A DNA stretch of 64,000 nucleotides from Geomonas agri (GTDB lineage Bacteria > Desulfobacterota > Desulfuromonadia > Geobacterales > Geobacteraceae). Position 1 is the first letter of the stretch. Each line of letters opens with the position of its first letter. Location: assembly GCF_020179605.1 (NCBI RefSeq), contig NZ_JAINZO010000001.1:1648799-1712798 (forward strand), read 5' to 3'. The notes under the pieces were generated by a model. It was not told where the DNA came from. It did no database searches and worked only from the letters and a program-made list of their open reading frames with translations. Positions 53,928-63,425 of the stretch are shown here, piece after piece. The position numbers and the translations under genes were made by a program.

Positions 53928-54851
53928 TCAATCCTTCCCGGAGGGCACCCTGCCCATAAGGTATCCCAATCTTCCGGCCAAGTCCTCGGCCCTCCGGACC
54001 AGTTCGGTCCTCAGGGGACGCGAGGGGCGCAGCAAGGCAAATGGTGTTGCCGCAAGCGACAAGAGGGCGGCGCAAAAAGCAACGACGTAGGATGCTGAGC
54101 AGATACGCCTCCCCTGCATGACGGCGAGCGAGCGACCGGAGTTGTAGCTGCGCCTCAGGATGAAAGCCACCGTGGTGAAGCGCGCCGGTGTCCAGTGCCG
54201 GACCGAGATGGCCGGATCGTACCAAAAGAGAGGGTGCTTCGCGTAAATCCTCTGCGCGAGATCCGTCTCTTCGCCTGGCCCCGTGCTTTCACCGGTTGCA
54301 CAGCCGTACCGTGGTGAGAACCCGCCCAATTCCTCGAGAACACTCCTGGCGAAAGCCACGTTCGCCCCGGAAAACCCGTGCCTTGCGCGGGGCGGCGTGA
54401 GGAAGCCGGCGCTCTTTCCCCATGTGCGCAGTTCAAATTCATCGCTAAACCAGGAAGGGGGAGCAGCCTCGTACCAGGGCCGGATCTCCCCCCCCACGGA
54501 TACCGGTCGCGGCGACACGGCGGTGAAGGCATCGATGATACGTTCGCACCACTCCGGGCATGCCTGGGCATCGTCGTCGATATAAGCGACGAGCTCCCCC
54601 TGTGCTTCGCGCCAGCCGCGGTTGCGGGCGTGGCTGACACCCTGCCGGGGTTCGTGCACCAGCCGGAGATTGGGGATGCGCGGCGCGAAGGAAGAGACGA
54701 CCGTGCTGGTCCCGTCCGTCGAGTTGTTGTCGATGACGAGGACCTCATAACGCTCATTATCCAGAGTTTGCCCGGCAAGCGACTGCAGGCAGTGCCCCAG
54801 CAGGGCCTCCCTGTTGTAGGTGCATACCACCACGGAGAGGAGCGGTCTCAT
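53928..54851 (-). CDS. GT2-family glycosyltransferase
   Basis: A 307-aa inverting GT-A enzyme. SVVVCTYNREALLGHCLQSL opens the fold, VLVIDNNSTDGT and AYIDDDAQACP give the nucleotide- and metal-binding sites, and EETDLAQRIYAKHP follows. One or two hydrophobic segments near the C-terminus (VVAFCAALLSLAATPFALL) suggest membrane attachment. The ATG overlaps the end of the upstream GT2-GT4 fusion by 4 bp (ATGA). Confidence 0.92.
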   Translation of the reverse strand: MRPLLSVVVCTYNREALLGHCLQSLAGQTLDNERYEVLVIDNNSTDGTSTVVSSFAPRIPNLRLVHEPRQGVSHARNRGWREAQGELVAYIDDDAQACPEWCERIIDAFTAVSPRPVSVGGEIRPWYEAAPPSWFSDEFELRTWGKSAGFLTPPRARHGFSGANVAFARSVLEELGGFSPRYGCATGESTGPGEETDLAQRIYAKHPLFWYDPAISVRHWTPARFTTVAFILRRSYNSGRSLAVMQGRRICSASYVVAFCAALLSLAATPFALLRPSRPLRTELVRRAEDLAGRLGYLMGRVPSGKD

Positions 54852-56833
54852 CGATCGTCCCCCATGGTGGGGAGGGAGTCAAAAAGCTTCCCATAGTAAC
54901 TGTCGAATCCCTTTCCGGAGAAGTTGGCGACGGCATGGGCGTAGGCCGCATCGGACAACCGGTGCAAAAGCCGCCGGTCCTGGTGCAGCCGCGCGACGAT
55001 GGCCGCGAAGCGGCTCACCAGGCCGTCTTCGTCACGGCAATCGCCCAGGATAAACCCGTTTTCGCCGTCGCGGAGATGATGGCTGATGCCGCCTACGTCG
55101 GTCGTCGCAGGAACGACGCCGTTGGCCATGGCTTCCATGACCACCATCGGAAAACCTTCCCTCTCGGAGGTGAGCAGCAGGATATCGCTCGCGCGGTACG
55201 CTGCGGCGACCGCTTCCGGGTCCGGCAATTCGCCTGCGAAGCGACAATAGGCCTGGTCAGCCGCTGCTACGGCATCCGTGAGCGCTCCGACAAGGGTGAA
55301 ATCGGCCGGGACACCTTGCATATGGCAGAGCCTGGCGATGCGTCCCACCAGATGCACCCTTTTCTCTTCCGATCCCCGCCCCACGTAGAGAACCTGGAGC
55401 CGCTCCGTCGCCGTCCTTTCGGGCTTCGTGGCCGGGATAGCGACCCCGTTTTCAACCACGTCGATCCGATCCATGAGGTCCTCGGACAGGCCGCGGGCCG
55501 CGTAAAGGCGCCTCATGTCCTCGAGGGTACGGTAGTCGATGACGATGCGCCGGTCGATCCGGTCGCAGTACGGCAGGGACACCTCCTCGATGCCTCCGCC
55601 AAAGGCGTGGATCAGGTCCACCACCCTGACGTCGGGGCGCAGATACGGGAGCAGCGTGTAGAAAAAAGGCGTGTTGCAGCCAAAGACCAGGGCGGCATCG
55701 CTTTTGTTGATGACGGCGGCAAGGTAGCCGCGCAGAAAAGCCTGCAAGGGAAGCAGCTCCAGCAACCGTGACAGGTCCCAGAGGTTACCGGCGCGAGCGA
55801 ACTCGTCCTTGAAGGCGGCGTTACGGGACCTGTTGGTGATCACGATGCGGGGATTATCGCCGGAGGCCAGCTTCACGATCTCGGCATGCACCCGCTCCGC
55901 CCCTCCCACATGGAAGAAGGGGAAGAAAAAATAGAGCCTGGATCTCGTGCCCGGCAGCATGTTGCCGCAGAGCATACCGGCCCGCACCAGGGCTTCCCGC
56001 ACCACACCCTTGACCCGCGCCGAGAGCAGGCGGGAGGAGTCACGCAGCAGTTCTTGAATCAAAGTCCTGATGAACGAGCCGGAGGGGAGCCGCCCGGCGC
56101 ACCACTGCGCCAGGCAAAGCGCCTTGATCCTGACGTTCTTGAAGTCGGCTTCCTGGCGGTTGCTGGTCGAGGTTACCGACTCCTGATGGACCCGGTACCT
56201 GAGCAGTACCTGGTCGAGTTTCTCCATGCGGCATCCCAGCGCAGCCAGCCGCAGCCATAGCTCGTAATCCTGCGCGTACGGCACCTTCTCGTGATAGGGA
56301 TGGCGCAGCAACAGCTCACGGCGCATCATAACGCTGGGGTGGGCCAGGCAGTTGCAGACAGGGAGCCGGCCGCGAATATCATCCCAGGTCACGGTCTCGC
56401 GGTCAGCCTGCCAGGCGCCGAGATCCGTGCCGTCGGCACCCATGAGCTCTACCCAGGTCCCCAGCACCTCGACCTCAGGGTGGCTCTCCAGGTATTCCAC
56501 TTGGCGCTCCAGCCGCCGCGGCAGTGAAACATCGTCAGCGTCCATGCGGGCTATGTAGCGCCCGCGCGCGAGCTGCGCCCCCCGGTTCAGGGCGCCGGCG
56601 ACCCCGAGTCTGACGTCGTTTCGGACCACGCGGATCCTGGCATCGCTGTAGCCGCGCAAGAGGTCGAGGCTTGTGTCCGAGGAGGCGTCGTCGAGCACCA
56701 GCAGCTCAAAGTCCGTGAAGCTCTGGGACAGCACGCTGTCGATGGCCTCGGCCAGGTAGCGTTCGGCGTTGCGGACCGGCATCAGCACCGTGACGGCAGG
56801 CTGGCTATGTCCCTGTTCAGGCGGAGAAGTCAT
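54848..56833 (-). CDS. Two-domain glycosyltransferase: GT2 fused to GT4
   Basis: A 661-aa fusion. The N-terminal half (about 1-290) is GT-A family 2 (TVLMPVRNAERYLAEAIDSV, LVLDDASSDTS, IARMDADDVSLPRRLERQVE). The C-terminal half (about 300-655) is GT-B family 4 (FPFFHVGGAERVHAEIVKLA, VLYVGRGSEEKRVHLVGRIA, LLTSEREGFPMVVMEAMANG). Such proteins can add two sugars in sequence. It overlaps the GT2 gene by 4 bp and the asnB-like gene by 17 bp. No frameshift is visible at the junction. Confidence 0.92.
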   Translation of the reverse strand: MTSPPEQGHSQPAVTVLMPVRNAERYLAEAIDSVLSQSFTDFELLVLDDASSDTSLDLLRGYSDARIRVVRNDVRLGVAGALNRGAQLARGRYIARMDADDVSLPRRLERQVEYLESHPEVEVLGTWVELMGADGTDLGAWQADRETVTWDDIRGRLPVCNCLAHPSVMMRRELLLRHPYHEKVPYAQDYELWLRLAALGCRMEKLDQVLLRYRVHQESVTSTSNRQEADFKNVRIKALCLAQWCAGRLPSGSFIRTLIQELLRDSSRLLSARVKGVVREALVRAGMLCGNMLPGTRSRLYFFFPFFHVGGAERVHAEIVKLASGDNPRIVITNRSRNAAFKDEFARAGNLWDLSRLLELLPLQAFLRGYLAAVINKSDAALVFGCNTPFFYTLLPYLRPDVRVVDLIHAFGGGIEEVSLPYCDRIDRRIVIDYRTLEDMRRLYAARGLSEDLMDRIDVVENGVAIPATKPERTATERLQVLYVGRGSEEKRVHLVGRIARLCHMQGVPADFTLVGALTDAVAAADQAYCRFAGELPDPEAVAAAYRASDILLLTSEREGFPMVVMEAMANGVVPATTDVGGISHHLRDGENGFILGDCRDEDGLVSRFAAIVARLHQDRRLLHRLSDAAYAHAVANFSGKGFDSYYGKLFDSLPTMGDDR

Positions 56834-58634
56834 GGTGCTCCATCCAGATGGCCAGGACCAGCAAGATCCAGCTTTGGTAGTCGCGCCCGGCGGCTATCCG
56901 GGCGAGTTCCTTGGAGTCGAAGAAGCCGACCAGCTTACCACCCGGCGGCAGCAGGTACTGGTGCAGCATATCCTGCAGGGCGTCCTGCGCCATCCAGCCG
57001 GCGACCGGCGCGCCGAAGCCTTGCTTGCCCCGGGAACGGACGGCGGGGGTCCAGCACTCCCCGAAGGCCTGGCGCAGGATCATCTTGTCCTGGGAATCGC
57101 TGAGCTTCAGCGCCACCGGGAGCCCCGCCAGGAAGGAGGCGAGCTCCAGGTCGAGAAACGGGGCTCGCAACTCCAGGCCGTGCGCCATGGCGGCCCGGTC
57201 GATCTTGGTCAAGATGTCACCGGGAAGGTAGTCACAAAGATCCATGCGCAGGGCGTCATCCACCCCTCCGAAGAGGGTGGGCGCCGAGACGGGTGGCAGC
57301 TCGAGCCCGAATCGGGAAAGCTCGGCGTCGCTGAAATAGACGTTCTGGCGACGGTGCAGCTCAGCGCTTTCCCTCGCTTCCCGGCCCAGGTGGTAGCCCC
57401 CGGCAAGCTCCCGCCACCGCATCGGGAGGCCGACACCGGTCCTGCGGCACGCCCCCCAGGCGAGCGCCACGAGCATCATCTTCCAGCGGTCCCGAGCCGC
57501 CGCAGAATCAGCCCAGTAAAGGGGCCGATACCAGGAATACCCCCCCAGGAGTTCATCGCCGCCATCCCCGGTCAGCACCACCTTCAGGGTGCGCGCCGCC
57601 TCCCGGCACATCACGAAAGTCGGGATGTTGGAGGAGTCGGCGAAGGGCTCGTCGTAGCACGTGGCCATCTCATGCAGTAGTAAGGGAAGATCGAGCCGGT
57701 CCGCCAGCAGCTCGCGGTGGTCCGTGCCGTAGCGGGCAGCGATCTCCCGTGCGTAAGGAAGCTCGTTAATCTCCTTACCGAAGCCGAAGGCGAAGGTCTT
57801 GAGGCTGGCGGCGCGCTCGCTGGCCAGGGCGACAATGGTGCTGGAGTCGAGTCCGCCGCTCAAGAAGGCGCCCACCTCCACGTCCGCCACGAGCTGCCGC
57901 TCGATCGCTCTTCCCATTAGTTCCCGAAACCGCTCCACGGCGTCATCGAGACTGATGGGCGCTGCCGGGGGGGGGAGCTCCCAGTACCTGCTTACGGTGA
58001 CCCTTCCCCCGCTCCAGACCAGCGCGTGGGCCGGAGGTAGTTGGTGGATGTTGCTGTAGATGGTCCGGTCACAGGGAACGTAGAGATGCTTCAGGTAGTG
58101 GGCCAGCGAGAGGCGGTCCAGCTGCGGGCGCACCATGCCGCTGGCCAGGATCGCCTTCAGCTCGGAGGCGAAGACCAGCTCCCCCTCGGGGGCCACCGCG
58201 TAGTAAAAGGGCTTTTCACCGAAACGGTCCCGGGCACAGAAGAGTTCCTGCCTGGCGTCGTCCCAGATGGCGAAGGAGAACATCCCCGGCAGACGCCGCA
58301 GCATCTCCCGACCGTGACGGCCGTAAAGGGCCAGTATCACCTCGGTATCTGAGGAGGTTACAAACGGGTGGGGCTCCAGGTATCTCCTGATGTCCTGATA
58401 GCCGTAGATCTCGCCGTTGAAGGTGATCCCGGTAGAGCCGTCGGAGGAGAGCATGGGCTGCCGCCCCCCTTCCAGGTCCACGATGGCCAGACGCCGGTGT
58501 CCGAGGGCGCAGTTGGCAAAGAAACTGCTCCCGGCGCCATCGGGACCGCGGTGGGCCAGGCTATCGGTCATGAGCCGCAACTGCTCCCTGAAACGCTCCG
58601 CCTGGGGCGCGACTATGCCAGCTATTCCGCACAT
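56817..58634 (-). CDS. asnB: Asparagine synthase-like glutamine amidotransferase
   Basis: A 605-aa enzyme. The N-terminal class II glutaminase starts MCGIAGIV, with Cys2 as nucleophile after Met removal, then RLAIVDLEGGRQPM and FNGEIYGYQDIRRYL. The C-terminal synthetase domain has the ATP PP-loop FLSGGLDSSTIVALA and VLTGDGGDELLGGYSWYRP. In glycan clusters such proteins usually amidate sugar carboxyls rather than aspartate, so the substrate is inferred. The start is the ATG that exposes Cys2; the ORF is open further upstream. Confidence 0.9.
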   Translation of the reverse strand: MCGIAGIVAPQAERFREQLRLMTDSLAHRGPDGAGSSFFANCALGHRRLAIVDLEGGRQPMLSSDGSTGITFNGEIYGYQDIRRYLEPHPFVTSSDTEVILALYGRHGREMLRRLPGMFSFAIWDDARQELFCARDRFGEKPFYYAVAPEGELVFASELKAILASGMVRPQLDRLSLAHYLKHLYVPCDRTIYSNIHQLPPAHALVWSGGRVTVSRYWELPPPAAPISLDDAVERFRELMGRAIERQLVADVEVGAFLSGGLDSSTIVALASERAASLKTFAFGFGKEINELPYAREIAARYGTDHRELLADRLDLPLLLHEMATCYDEPFADSSNIPTFVMCREAARTLKVVLTGDGGDELLGGYSWYRPLYWADSAAARDRWKMMLVALAWGACRRTGVGLPMRWRELAGGYHLGREARESAELHRRQNVYFSDAELSRFGLELPPVSAPTLFGGVDDALRMDLCDYLPGDILTKIDRAAMAHGLELRAPFLDLELASFLAGLPVALKLSDSQDKMILRQAFGECWTPAVRSRGKQGFGAPVAGWMAQDALQDMLHQYLLPPGGKLVGFFDSKELARIAAGRDYQSWILLVLAIWMEHHDFSA

Positions 58635-58639
58635 ATGGC

Positions 58640-59671
58640 TTACCCGGACCCGTCCGGCAACGCCGGCCTCGCCGCAACGAAGGAAGTGGCGCACCAGACG
58701 GTTTGCCTAATGTCGCCGCAGCCGGCGGCGGCGAACCAGCCCTTAACCTCTTCGCCGGTATGCGTGGATGCGAAATGCGGGGTGATGGCATCAAAGACGT
58801 CGAGGATCCGCCAGCGGAGGTCCGGGAGCGGGACGTTTACCAGGAACCTCGTCTCCAGGGCGAAAACGGCGCGCGGACCGAGCAGGGGCGCGTTTCCCAC
58901 CAGTCGCAGCAGGTGGTAAAGCAGGCCGGCGGAGCAGTAGGAATAGGCGAGCGCCGCCCCGGTGGCGAAGCGGCGACCCAAGCGCTCGCCGAGCTTTGCA
59001 TGCAGGTTCCTGAGAAAGTGCACCGACGGGTGGTCGTACAGCCCTCCCTTGGGATAGACGCAGCAGGCGAGCTTCCCTCCCGGCCGCACCATGCTCACCA
59101 GTCGCGCCAGACCTTGGGCGGGATCGGGGGTGTGGTGCAGCACCCCGATGCTGTAGGCAAGGTCGAAACTTCCGGGTTGGAAGGGGGGATTGAGGATGTC
59201 CCCCTGCACGATCAGGACGTCGCTGTCGGCGCTGAAGTTCTCGCGCGCCGCCTCGACGGCGGCACTCATGTCCATCCCCACGGCGATTCCGCCGCACCTC
59301 CTCACCTGGTCCAGGAACCGGCCGGAGCCGCAACCAAACTCGACCACCAGCTTCCCTTTCAACTGGTCAGGCTCCCACTCGGTCACGCTGCGGAACATCC
59401 GCGCCGTGTGTCCCTGCATCGGCCTCCCCGCGTTGTCAGCCTCGAACTGCACGCGAGGCCAGCGGCGCCACTCGTAGCCGAAACTCCCGGAGTACCGCTG
59501 CGCGCTAACGAAGCGGGGCACGCCGTTGACGACGGGATAGCGGGTGACCCCGTCCGCGGCGGTGAGGACGCCGGTACGGACCATGCCTTTGCCGTCGTAC
59601 TCCTCCACGGACAGGCTGAGCCCGCTACCGGTGACCGGACAGCGCAGAATCGGAACGAACTTGGGATGCAT
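58640..59671 (-). CDS. SAM-dependent methyltransferase with Trm112-like N-terminus
   Basis: A 343-aa protein. The N-terminus (FVPILRCPVTGSGLSLSVEE ... YPVVNGVPRFV) resembles the Trm112/YcaR small domain, though only one Cys is retained. The methyltransferase domain has LVVEFGCGSGRFLDQV, VQGDILNPPFQPGSFDLAYS and IGVLHHTPDP. The ATG at 59671 is chosen since the Trm112-like domain begins there; a GTG at 59713 would overlap the fucosyltransferase by 16 bp. The acceptor is presumably a glycan or lipid-linked sugar. Confidence 0.85.
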   Translation of the reverse strand: MHPKFVPILRCPVTGSGLSLSVEEYDGKGMVRTGVLTAADGVTRYPVVNGVPRFVSAQRYSGSFGYEWRRWPRVQFEADNAGRPMQGHTARMFRSVTEWEPDQLKGKLVVEFGCGSGRFLDQVRRCGGIAVGMDMSAAVEAARENFSADSDVLIVQGDILNPPFQPGSFDLAYSIGVLHHTPDPAQGLARLVSMVRPGGKLACCVYPKGGLYDHPSVHFLRNLHAKLGERLGRRFATGAALAYSYCSAGLLYHLLRLVGNAPLLGPRAVFALETRFLVNVPLPDLRWRILDVFDAITPHFASTHTGEEVKGWFAAAGCGDIRQTVWCATSFVAARPALPDGSG

Positions 59672-59697
59672 GAGAGGGTCGGTACCTGCCTTTCTGA

Positions 59698-60585
59698 CTA
59701 ACGCTTGCGCCACGCCGCGGGCACCACGTCCGAGGTGTCATGTCTCTCGTCGCGCAGCCACTTTTTCGGTGCGAACACGATCTTTCCGTGGTTCTGGTTC
59801 AGCCACGCCCCCCACCAGCTGAAGGAGCTGTTGGCGATGATGTTGTGCCGGCAAAGGCTCATCAGGCGCAGATCTTCATGGGCCAGTTCTGGGCCGTTAT
59901 GGCCGACGACGGTCGTTGGCAACCCGGTGGCGAAATGCGCCTCCACCCATTCCGGCTCGTCCGAGAAAAGGAACAGGTGTGGTTCAGGCACCGTGCGGCA
60001 AAGCTCCTCGACGCAGGGGTGGTAGTAGTCCATCCCGCAGACGCCGTGGGTCTCGCTGCTGGCCGGATTGGTGACGTAGTCGCCGCGACGCACGTGGACC
60101 GAAACGGAGTTGCAGGCGCCGATCGCCTCGGCCACGCGCCGGTTCTCGCCACTAAGGGGCTCCCGGCAGGTGAACTCACGGCGCAGCGCATCGGAGACCT
60201 CGTCGAAGTACTTCTCCGACTGCCAGTACCCCACGAGGTAACTCTGTCGGGGGGCGGACAGGACCCGAGGGTCAAAGTGAAAATGCCGTTCCGTCACCAT
60301 GGTGGCACGGGGGAACCCGACCACCTGGCGCAACTTGGACCAGGCCAGCCCCCACAAGGTTTCTTGCAGGCAAAACGTGGAGGCGATCTCTTCCGGCGAG
60401 GCGATGCCGGCCGAGATGTTCAAGGTGTTGAGCTGGAAGGTCCTGGGAGTGCAGCCGGCAGGACAGTTTTCCAGCTCCGAGAGGTCGAGCTTCAACTCGA
60501 CCTTGTGGTGCTGCGCCAGGCGGCGCCCCGCAGCGTACTGGAACATCTGGTTCCCCAGCCCGCCAGCCAGTCGCACGACGATCAT
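59698..60585 (-). CDS. Alpha-1,2-fucosyltransferase-like (GT11)
   Basis: A 295-aa GT11 enzyme. The N-terminal MIVVRLAGGLGNQMFQYAAG and the VSVHVRRGDYVTNPAS block are the GT11 donor-binding hallmarks, and LFLFSDEPEWVEAHF and ANSSFSWWGAWLNQN complete the family pattern. It would transfer fucose, or a related sugar, from the GDP form. The ATG at 60585 is set by AGGAAGGAC; a further 21 codons are open upstream. No GDP-fucose synthesis genes are in the window. Confidence 0.93.
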   Translation of the reverse strand: MIVVRLAGGLGNQMFQYAAGRRLAQHHKVELKLDLSELENCPAGCTPRTFQLNTLNISAGIASPEEIASTFCLQETLWGLAWSKLRQVVGFPRATMVTERHFHFDPRVLSAPRQSYLVGYWQSEKYFDEVSDALRREFTCREPLSGENRRVAEAIGACNSVSVHVRRGDYVTNPASSETHGVCGMDYYHPCVEELCRTVPEPHLFLFSDEPEWVEAHFATGLPTTVVGHNGPELAHEDLRLMSLCRHNIIANSSFSWWGAWLNQNHGKIVFAPKKWLRDERHDTSDVVPAAWRKR

Positions 60586-60676
60586 GGCGTCCTTCCTGAT
60601 GTGCCAACGCTTGCGGCATGCCCCGTCGTCACGCGGCAGCTGAAGCAAGGCAGTCCCTGCCCCCCTTGGGCGCTGA

Positions 60677-61399
60677 TCACGCTCCCTCCTTTCGGAACCA
60701 GAAGCAGCCGCAACCGTAGTTCTGGGCGTCGGCCAGTTCCCTGGCGGCGTCGGTCACGATGCCACCGCCTTGGGCATCATCGGGGATGAGTGCGAATTGC
60801 TGCAGGTTCAGTTCCCCGAAGTAGCTGACGACCTGGTCGTAGGAATAGATCCGGTGTGCGTTGAAAGCGATGCGGGGCTTCCCGATCGGGACCACGAAAA
60901 GAAGGTCCCCTCCCGGTGCCAGCACCCTCTTCAGTTCGGCCGCCGCCTTCAGGTCCCCTTCCGGGTCGAGCCGGTCGCCGTAGCGCCCAAGCCCTACATG
61001 CTCGACGACGTGCATGCAGGAGAGCGACCGGACACTGGCGTCGGCGAAGGGAAGGCTCAACAGGTCGGCGCGATTCGATGTTAGTCCCGACAATTGCAGC
61101 TCGGCCGGGCGGTAATCGAAGAAACTCACCTTGATGAAGGCGGAGACCATGGTGGCGAAGTAGAGCGACGAGGAGATGTCGTAATGCTCTTCCGGCCGGA
61201 TTTGCGCTAGTACCCTGGCGGCCCAGGCGAGATGGTAGACGTAGTGGCGATCGAAGCCGGTGGTGCCGGTATTGTCGTGGAGGCAGGGGTATCGGTCCTG
61301 CCAAAGCACGGGGAACCGCCCACCATTGACGCGCTCCAGAATTCGGTAGCGGCAAAAATCGCGGATAAAGCATGCGCGCTTTTTCAACTCAAGCTGCAT
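60677..61399 (-). CDS. DUF268-family methyltransferase-like protein
   Basis: A 240-aa protein. ELQLSGLTSNRADLLSLPFA, RSLSCMHVVEHVGLGRYGD, GGDLLFVVPIGKPRIAFNAH and RIYSYDQVVSYF match DUF268 proteins, which have a methyltransferase-like fold but an unusual motif I. The start follows GAGGCTTGAG. It is downstream of the fucosyltransferase reading order's upstream side, with 91 bp between. Role in glycan modification is inferred. Confidence 0.78.
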   Translation of the reverse strand: MQLELKKRACFIRDFCRYRILERVNGGRFPVLWQDRYPCLHDNTGTTGFDRHYVYHLAWAARVLAQIRPEEHYDISSSLYFATMVSAFIKVSFFDYRPAELQLSGLTSNRADLLSLPFADASVRSLSCMHVVEHVGLGRYGDRLDPEGDLKAAAELKRVLAPGGDLLFVVPIGKPRIAFNAHRIYSYDQVVSYFGELNLQQFALIPDDAQGGGIVTDAARELADAQNYGCGCFWFRKEGA

Positions 61400-61530
61400 C
61401 TCAAGCCTCGCCTCTATTAGTCATGGAGAATCACCAGGCGCCGCCAGAGCGGGCCGGCCAGGGCCAAGCTTGCATTCTTGGTTCCAACTGCCGGCCTGCA
61501 GCCCCTTGTCGTCCCCCTTGCCACGACGGT

Positions 61531-62661
61531 TCAAGTTACCTTCCCTGCCGTGGCCTGGCCAGGCATCTTTCCATGAAGCACAGACATGTAGCGATCGAAA
61601 TCGTAGACGCGGTTCGCCATCTCGTAGGCAGCCCGCCTGAAGGCGTCCCTCTCCCTGTCGACCAGGTCCACCGCCCGTTTCAGTGTTGTGGGGTCCTCCA
61701 AGTCGACGTACACAAAGGGCGGACGGTCGGAGAGGTCACAACGGATGTTAGTCAGAACCGGGAGGCCGCTCCAGAGATACGCTGCGATCTTTCCTGACGA
61801 AAGGATCAGGTTGTCGAAGTTGGAACTCCCTGTGAGGTTCTGGTAAAAAGCGAGTCCGGCGTCGTACCCCGCGATCAGGCTGGCATGTGCCGCGTCGGTG
61901 TAGTAGGAGCTGTCGACGGCAGCATCAGGCAAGGCGGCAGCCAGTTCCGCAACCTGTACCAGGTAGTTCTCCGTTCCAAGTGCATGCCCCTGCAACAGTA
62001 AAGCCGTGCGCTCGTGCACGCCGGATTTCCGGTAGGCCTCCAGGAACTCGGTCAGACAGGCCCACTCGGCGAAGTATCCGGTGTACAGGAGGCGCAGTTT
62101 CCCCGGCGGCGGCGCAGGCGGAAGCGGCTGATAACGGCTGGAAACCGGAAGGTACTCGAAAAGGAGTTCAGTGCACAAGTACTTGTTGAGATCGTCACCC
62201 CGTTCCCTGCTTTGCACGACGCGCACGGCACACCGGGTCAGCAATTCGGTGACGTGAGCCTTGTCGTACCGGAACATGTAGTCGCTGCTCTCCAGCGAAA
62301 GAAAGACGACGCGGGAGAGATCCGCTCCCACCTCGTACAGCATCTGCACGGCCTGAAAATCGACGGCGAAGAACCTCCGGTAGCGTCCGATGTTTTTCTC
62401 CAGCACGCGTAGGTACTGCCTTCTCCGGTCCATGCGCAGCACCGGCCCCCCAAAGTACCTGTAAAGCGGATCGGCCCCGCTGTCGATTACCCGCACACCG
62501 GCCCACTGGCAGGGCTCAGCCTCCCGGCAGTAGGTGCTCTCCACATAGAGATCGACAGCGGTTCCCTCTGCGTCATGAAGGTAGGAACAGATGTTCTTCA
62601 GCGTCGGTGAGATCTTGAAGGCGTACTGGTAGCAGATCATCGCAGTGGCGGGACCGGTCAC
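61531..62661 (-). CDS. Glycosyltransferase-like protein (GT-B fold, GT4-type)
   Basis: A 376-aa protein. The C-terminal half has LRLLYTGYFAEWACLTEFLE, LLLQGHALGTENYLVQVAEL and the LILSSGKIAAYLWSGLPVLT loop, which correspond to the nucleotide-sugar-binding half of GT-B enzymes. The first half (YCREAEPCQWAGVRVIDSGA) is divergent. The GTG at 62661 overlaps the upstream stop (GTGA) with GGAGGGG close by; an ATG at 62640 is a possible alternative. A 131-bp spacer with no visible gene (61400-61530) follows. Confidence 0.78.
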   Translation of the reverse strand: MTGPATAMICYQYAFKISPTLKNICSYLHDAEGTAVDLYVESTYCREAEPCQWAGVRVIDSGADPLYRYFGGPVLRMDRRRQYLRVLEKNIGRYRRFFAVDFQAVQMLYEVGADLSRVVFLSLESSDYMFRYDKAHVTELLTRCAVRVVQSRERGDDLNKYLCTELLFEYLPVSSRYQPLPPAPPPGKLRLLYTGYFAEWACLTEFLEAYRKSGVHERTALLLQGHALGTENYLVQVAELAAALPDAAVDSSYYTDAAHASLIAGYDAGLAFYQNLTGSSNFDNLILSSGKIAAYLWSGLPVLTNIRCDLSDRPPFVYVDLEDPTTLKRAVDLVDRERDAFRRAAYEMANRVYDFDRYMSVLHGKMPGQATAGKVT

Positions 62662-63425
62662 AGAACCCCTCCAAAGCAAACGCCCCAGGTGTCACCACCG
62701 GGCTCTTTGCCGGTCATCCACTCACAGGAGAAAGCAAGCCGCATCCCGGCTCTTTTGAATAGAGTTTCGATTTCAGGAAGGAAAAGGTAGCGCATCATGT
62801 GCGATTCGTTGAGCGTTTCTATCCGGTTGGAAGACCTCTCGCGTATCAGGACCTGATAGCGGACATCGACGCAGTTGCGATTCAGATGCAGGACCGGCTC
62901 GGCGATCCGGGTCGCCTCGATCTCTTCGTCCTCCAGCCGTTTCACCCTCGTCTCCGGTAACTCCAGTAGCACAGCGGGGCCGTACCAGCAGTCGAAGATG
63001 AAGACCCCCCCCTCCCGCAGGTGCGCCTTCGCTGTGGCAAAGGCGGCGCAAAGATCGTGGTCGGTCGTTTGATAACTCATAACGTGGAACAGCGCGAGAA
63101 CCGCGTCGAATTTTTCGCCGCACCTGAAGGTGCGCAGGTCGCCAGGGGAAAAGTGAAGACGCGACAAGGCCGCAGCTGGAAGACCGTTCTTTCTAATCTG
63201 GGCCTGTTCAAGCATCTCGACGCTGCGGTCCACGCCGTGCACATTGAAGCCTTCACCTGCCAGCAGAGCCGCATGTATGCCGGTGCCGCAGCCAAGCTCG
63301 AGAATCGACTCCGTTCCAGGACGGTGCCGACCCAAGAGGGTGCGTATGAACTCTGTTTCTCCGCGATAATCTTTGTCGCGGTACAGAAGGTCGTAGTAGC
63401 GGGAGTAGGCACCGAAGGGATTCAC
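62658..63425 (-). CDS. Class I SAM methyltransferase
   Basis: A 255-aa methyltransferase. It starts VNPFGAYSRYYDLLYRDKDY, then ESILELGCGTGIHAALLAGE (motif I), VHGVDRSVEMLEQA and FDAVLALFHVMSYQTTDHDL. This pattern is common among methyltransferases in sugar clusters. The GTG at 63425 overlaps the aminotransferase stop (GTGA), with GAGG about 8 nt upstream; an in-frame ORF continuing to 63908 runs inside the aminotransferase and is not real. It is coupled to both neighbours by 4-bp overlaps. Confidence 0.87.
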   Translation of the reverse strand: MNPFGAYSRYYDLLYRDKDYRGETEFIRTLLGRHRPGTESILELGCGTGIHAALLAGEGFNVHGVDRSVEMLEQAQIRKNGLPAAALSRLHFSPGDLRTFRCGEKFDAVLALFHVMSYQTTDHDLCAAFATAKAHLREGGVFIFDCWYGPAVLLELPETRVKRLEDEEIEATRIAEPVLHLNRNCVDVRYQVLIRERSSNRIETLNESHMMRYLFLPEIETLFKRAGMRLAFSCEWMTGKEPGGDTWGVCFGGVL

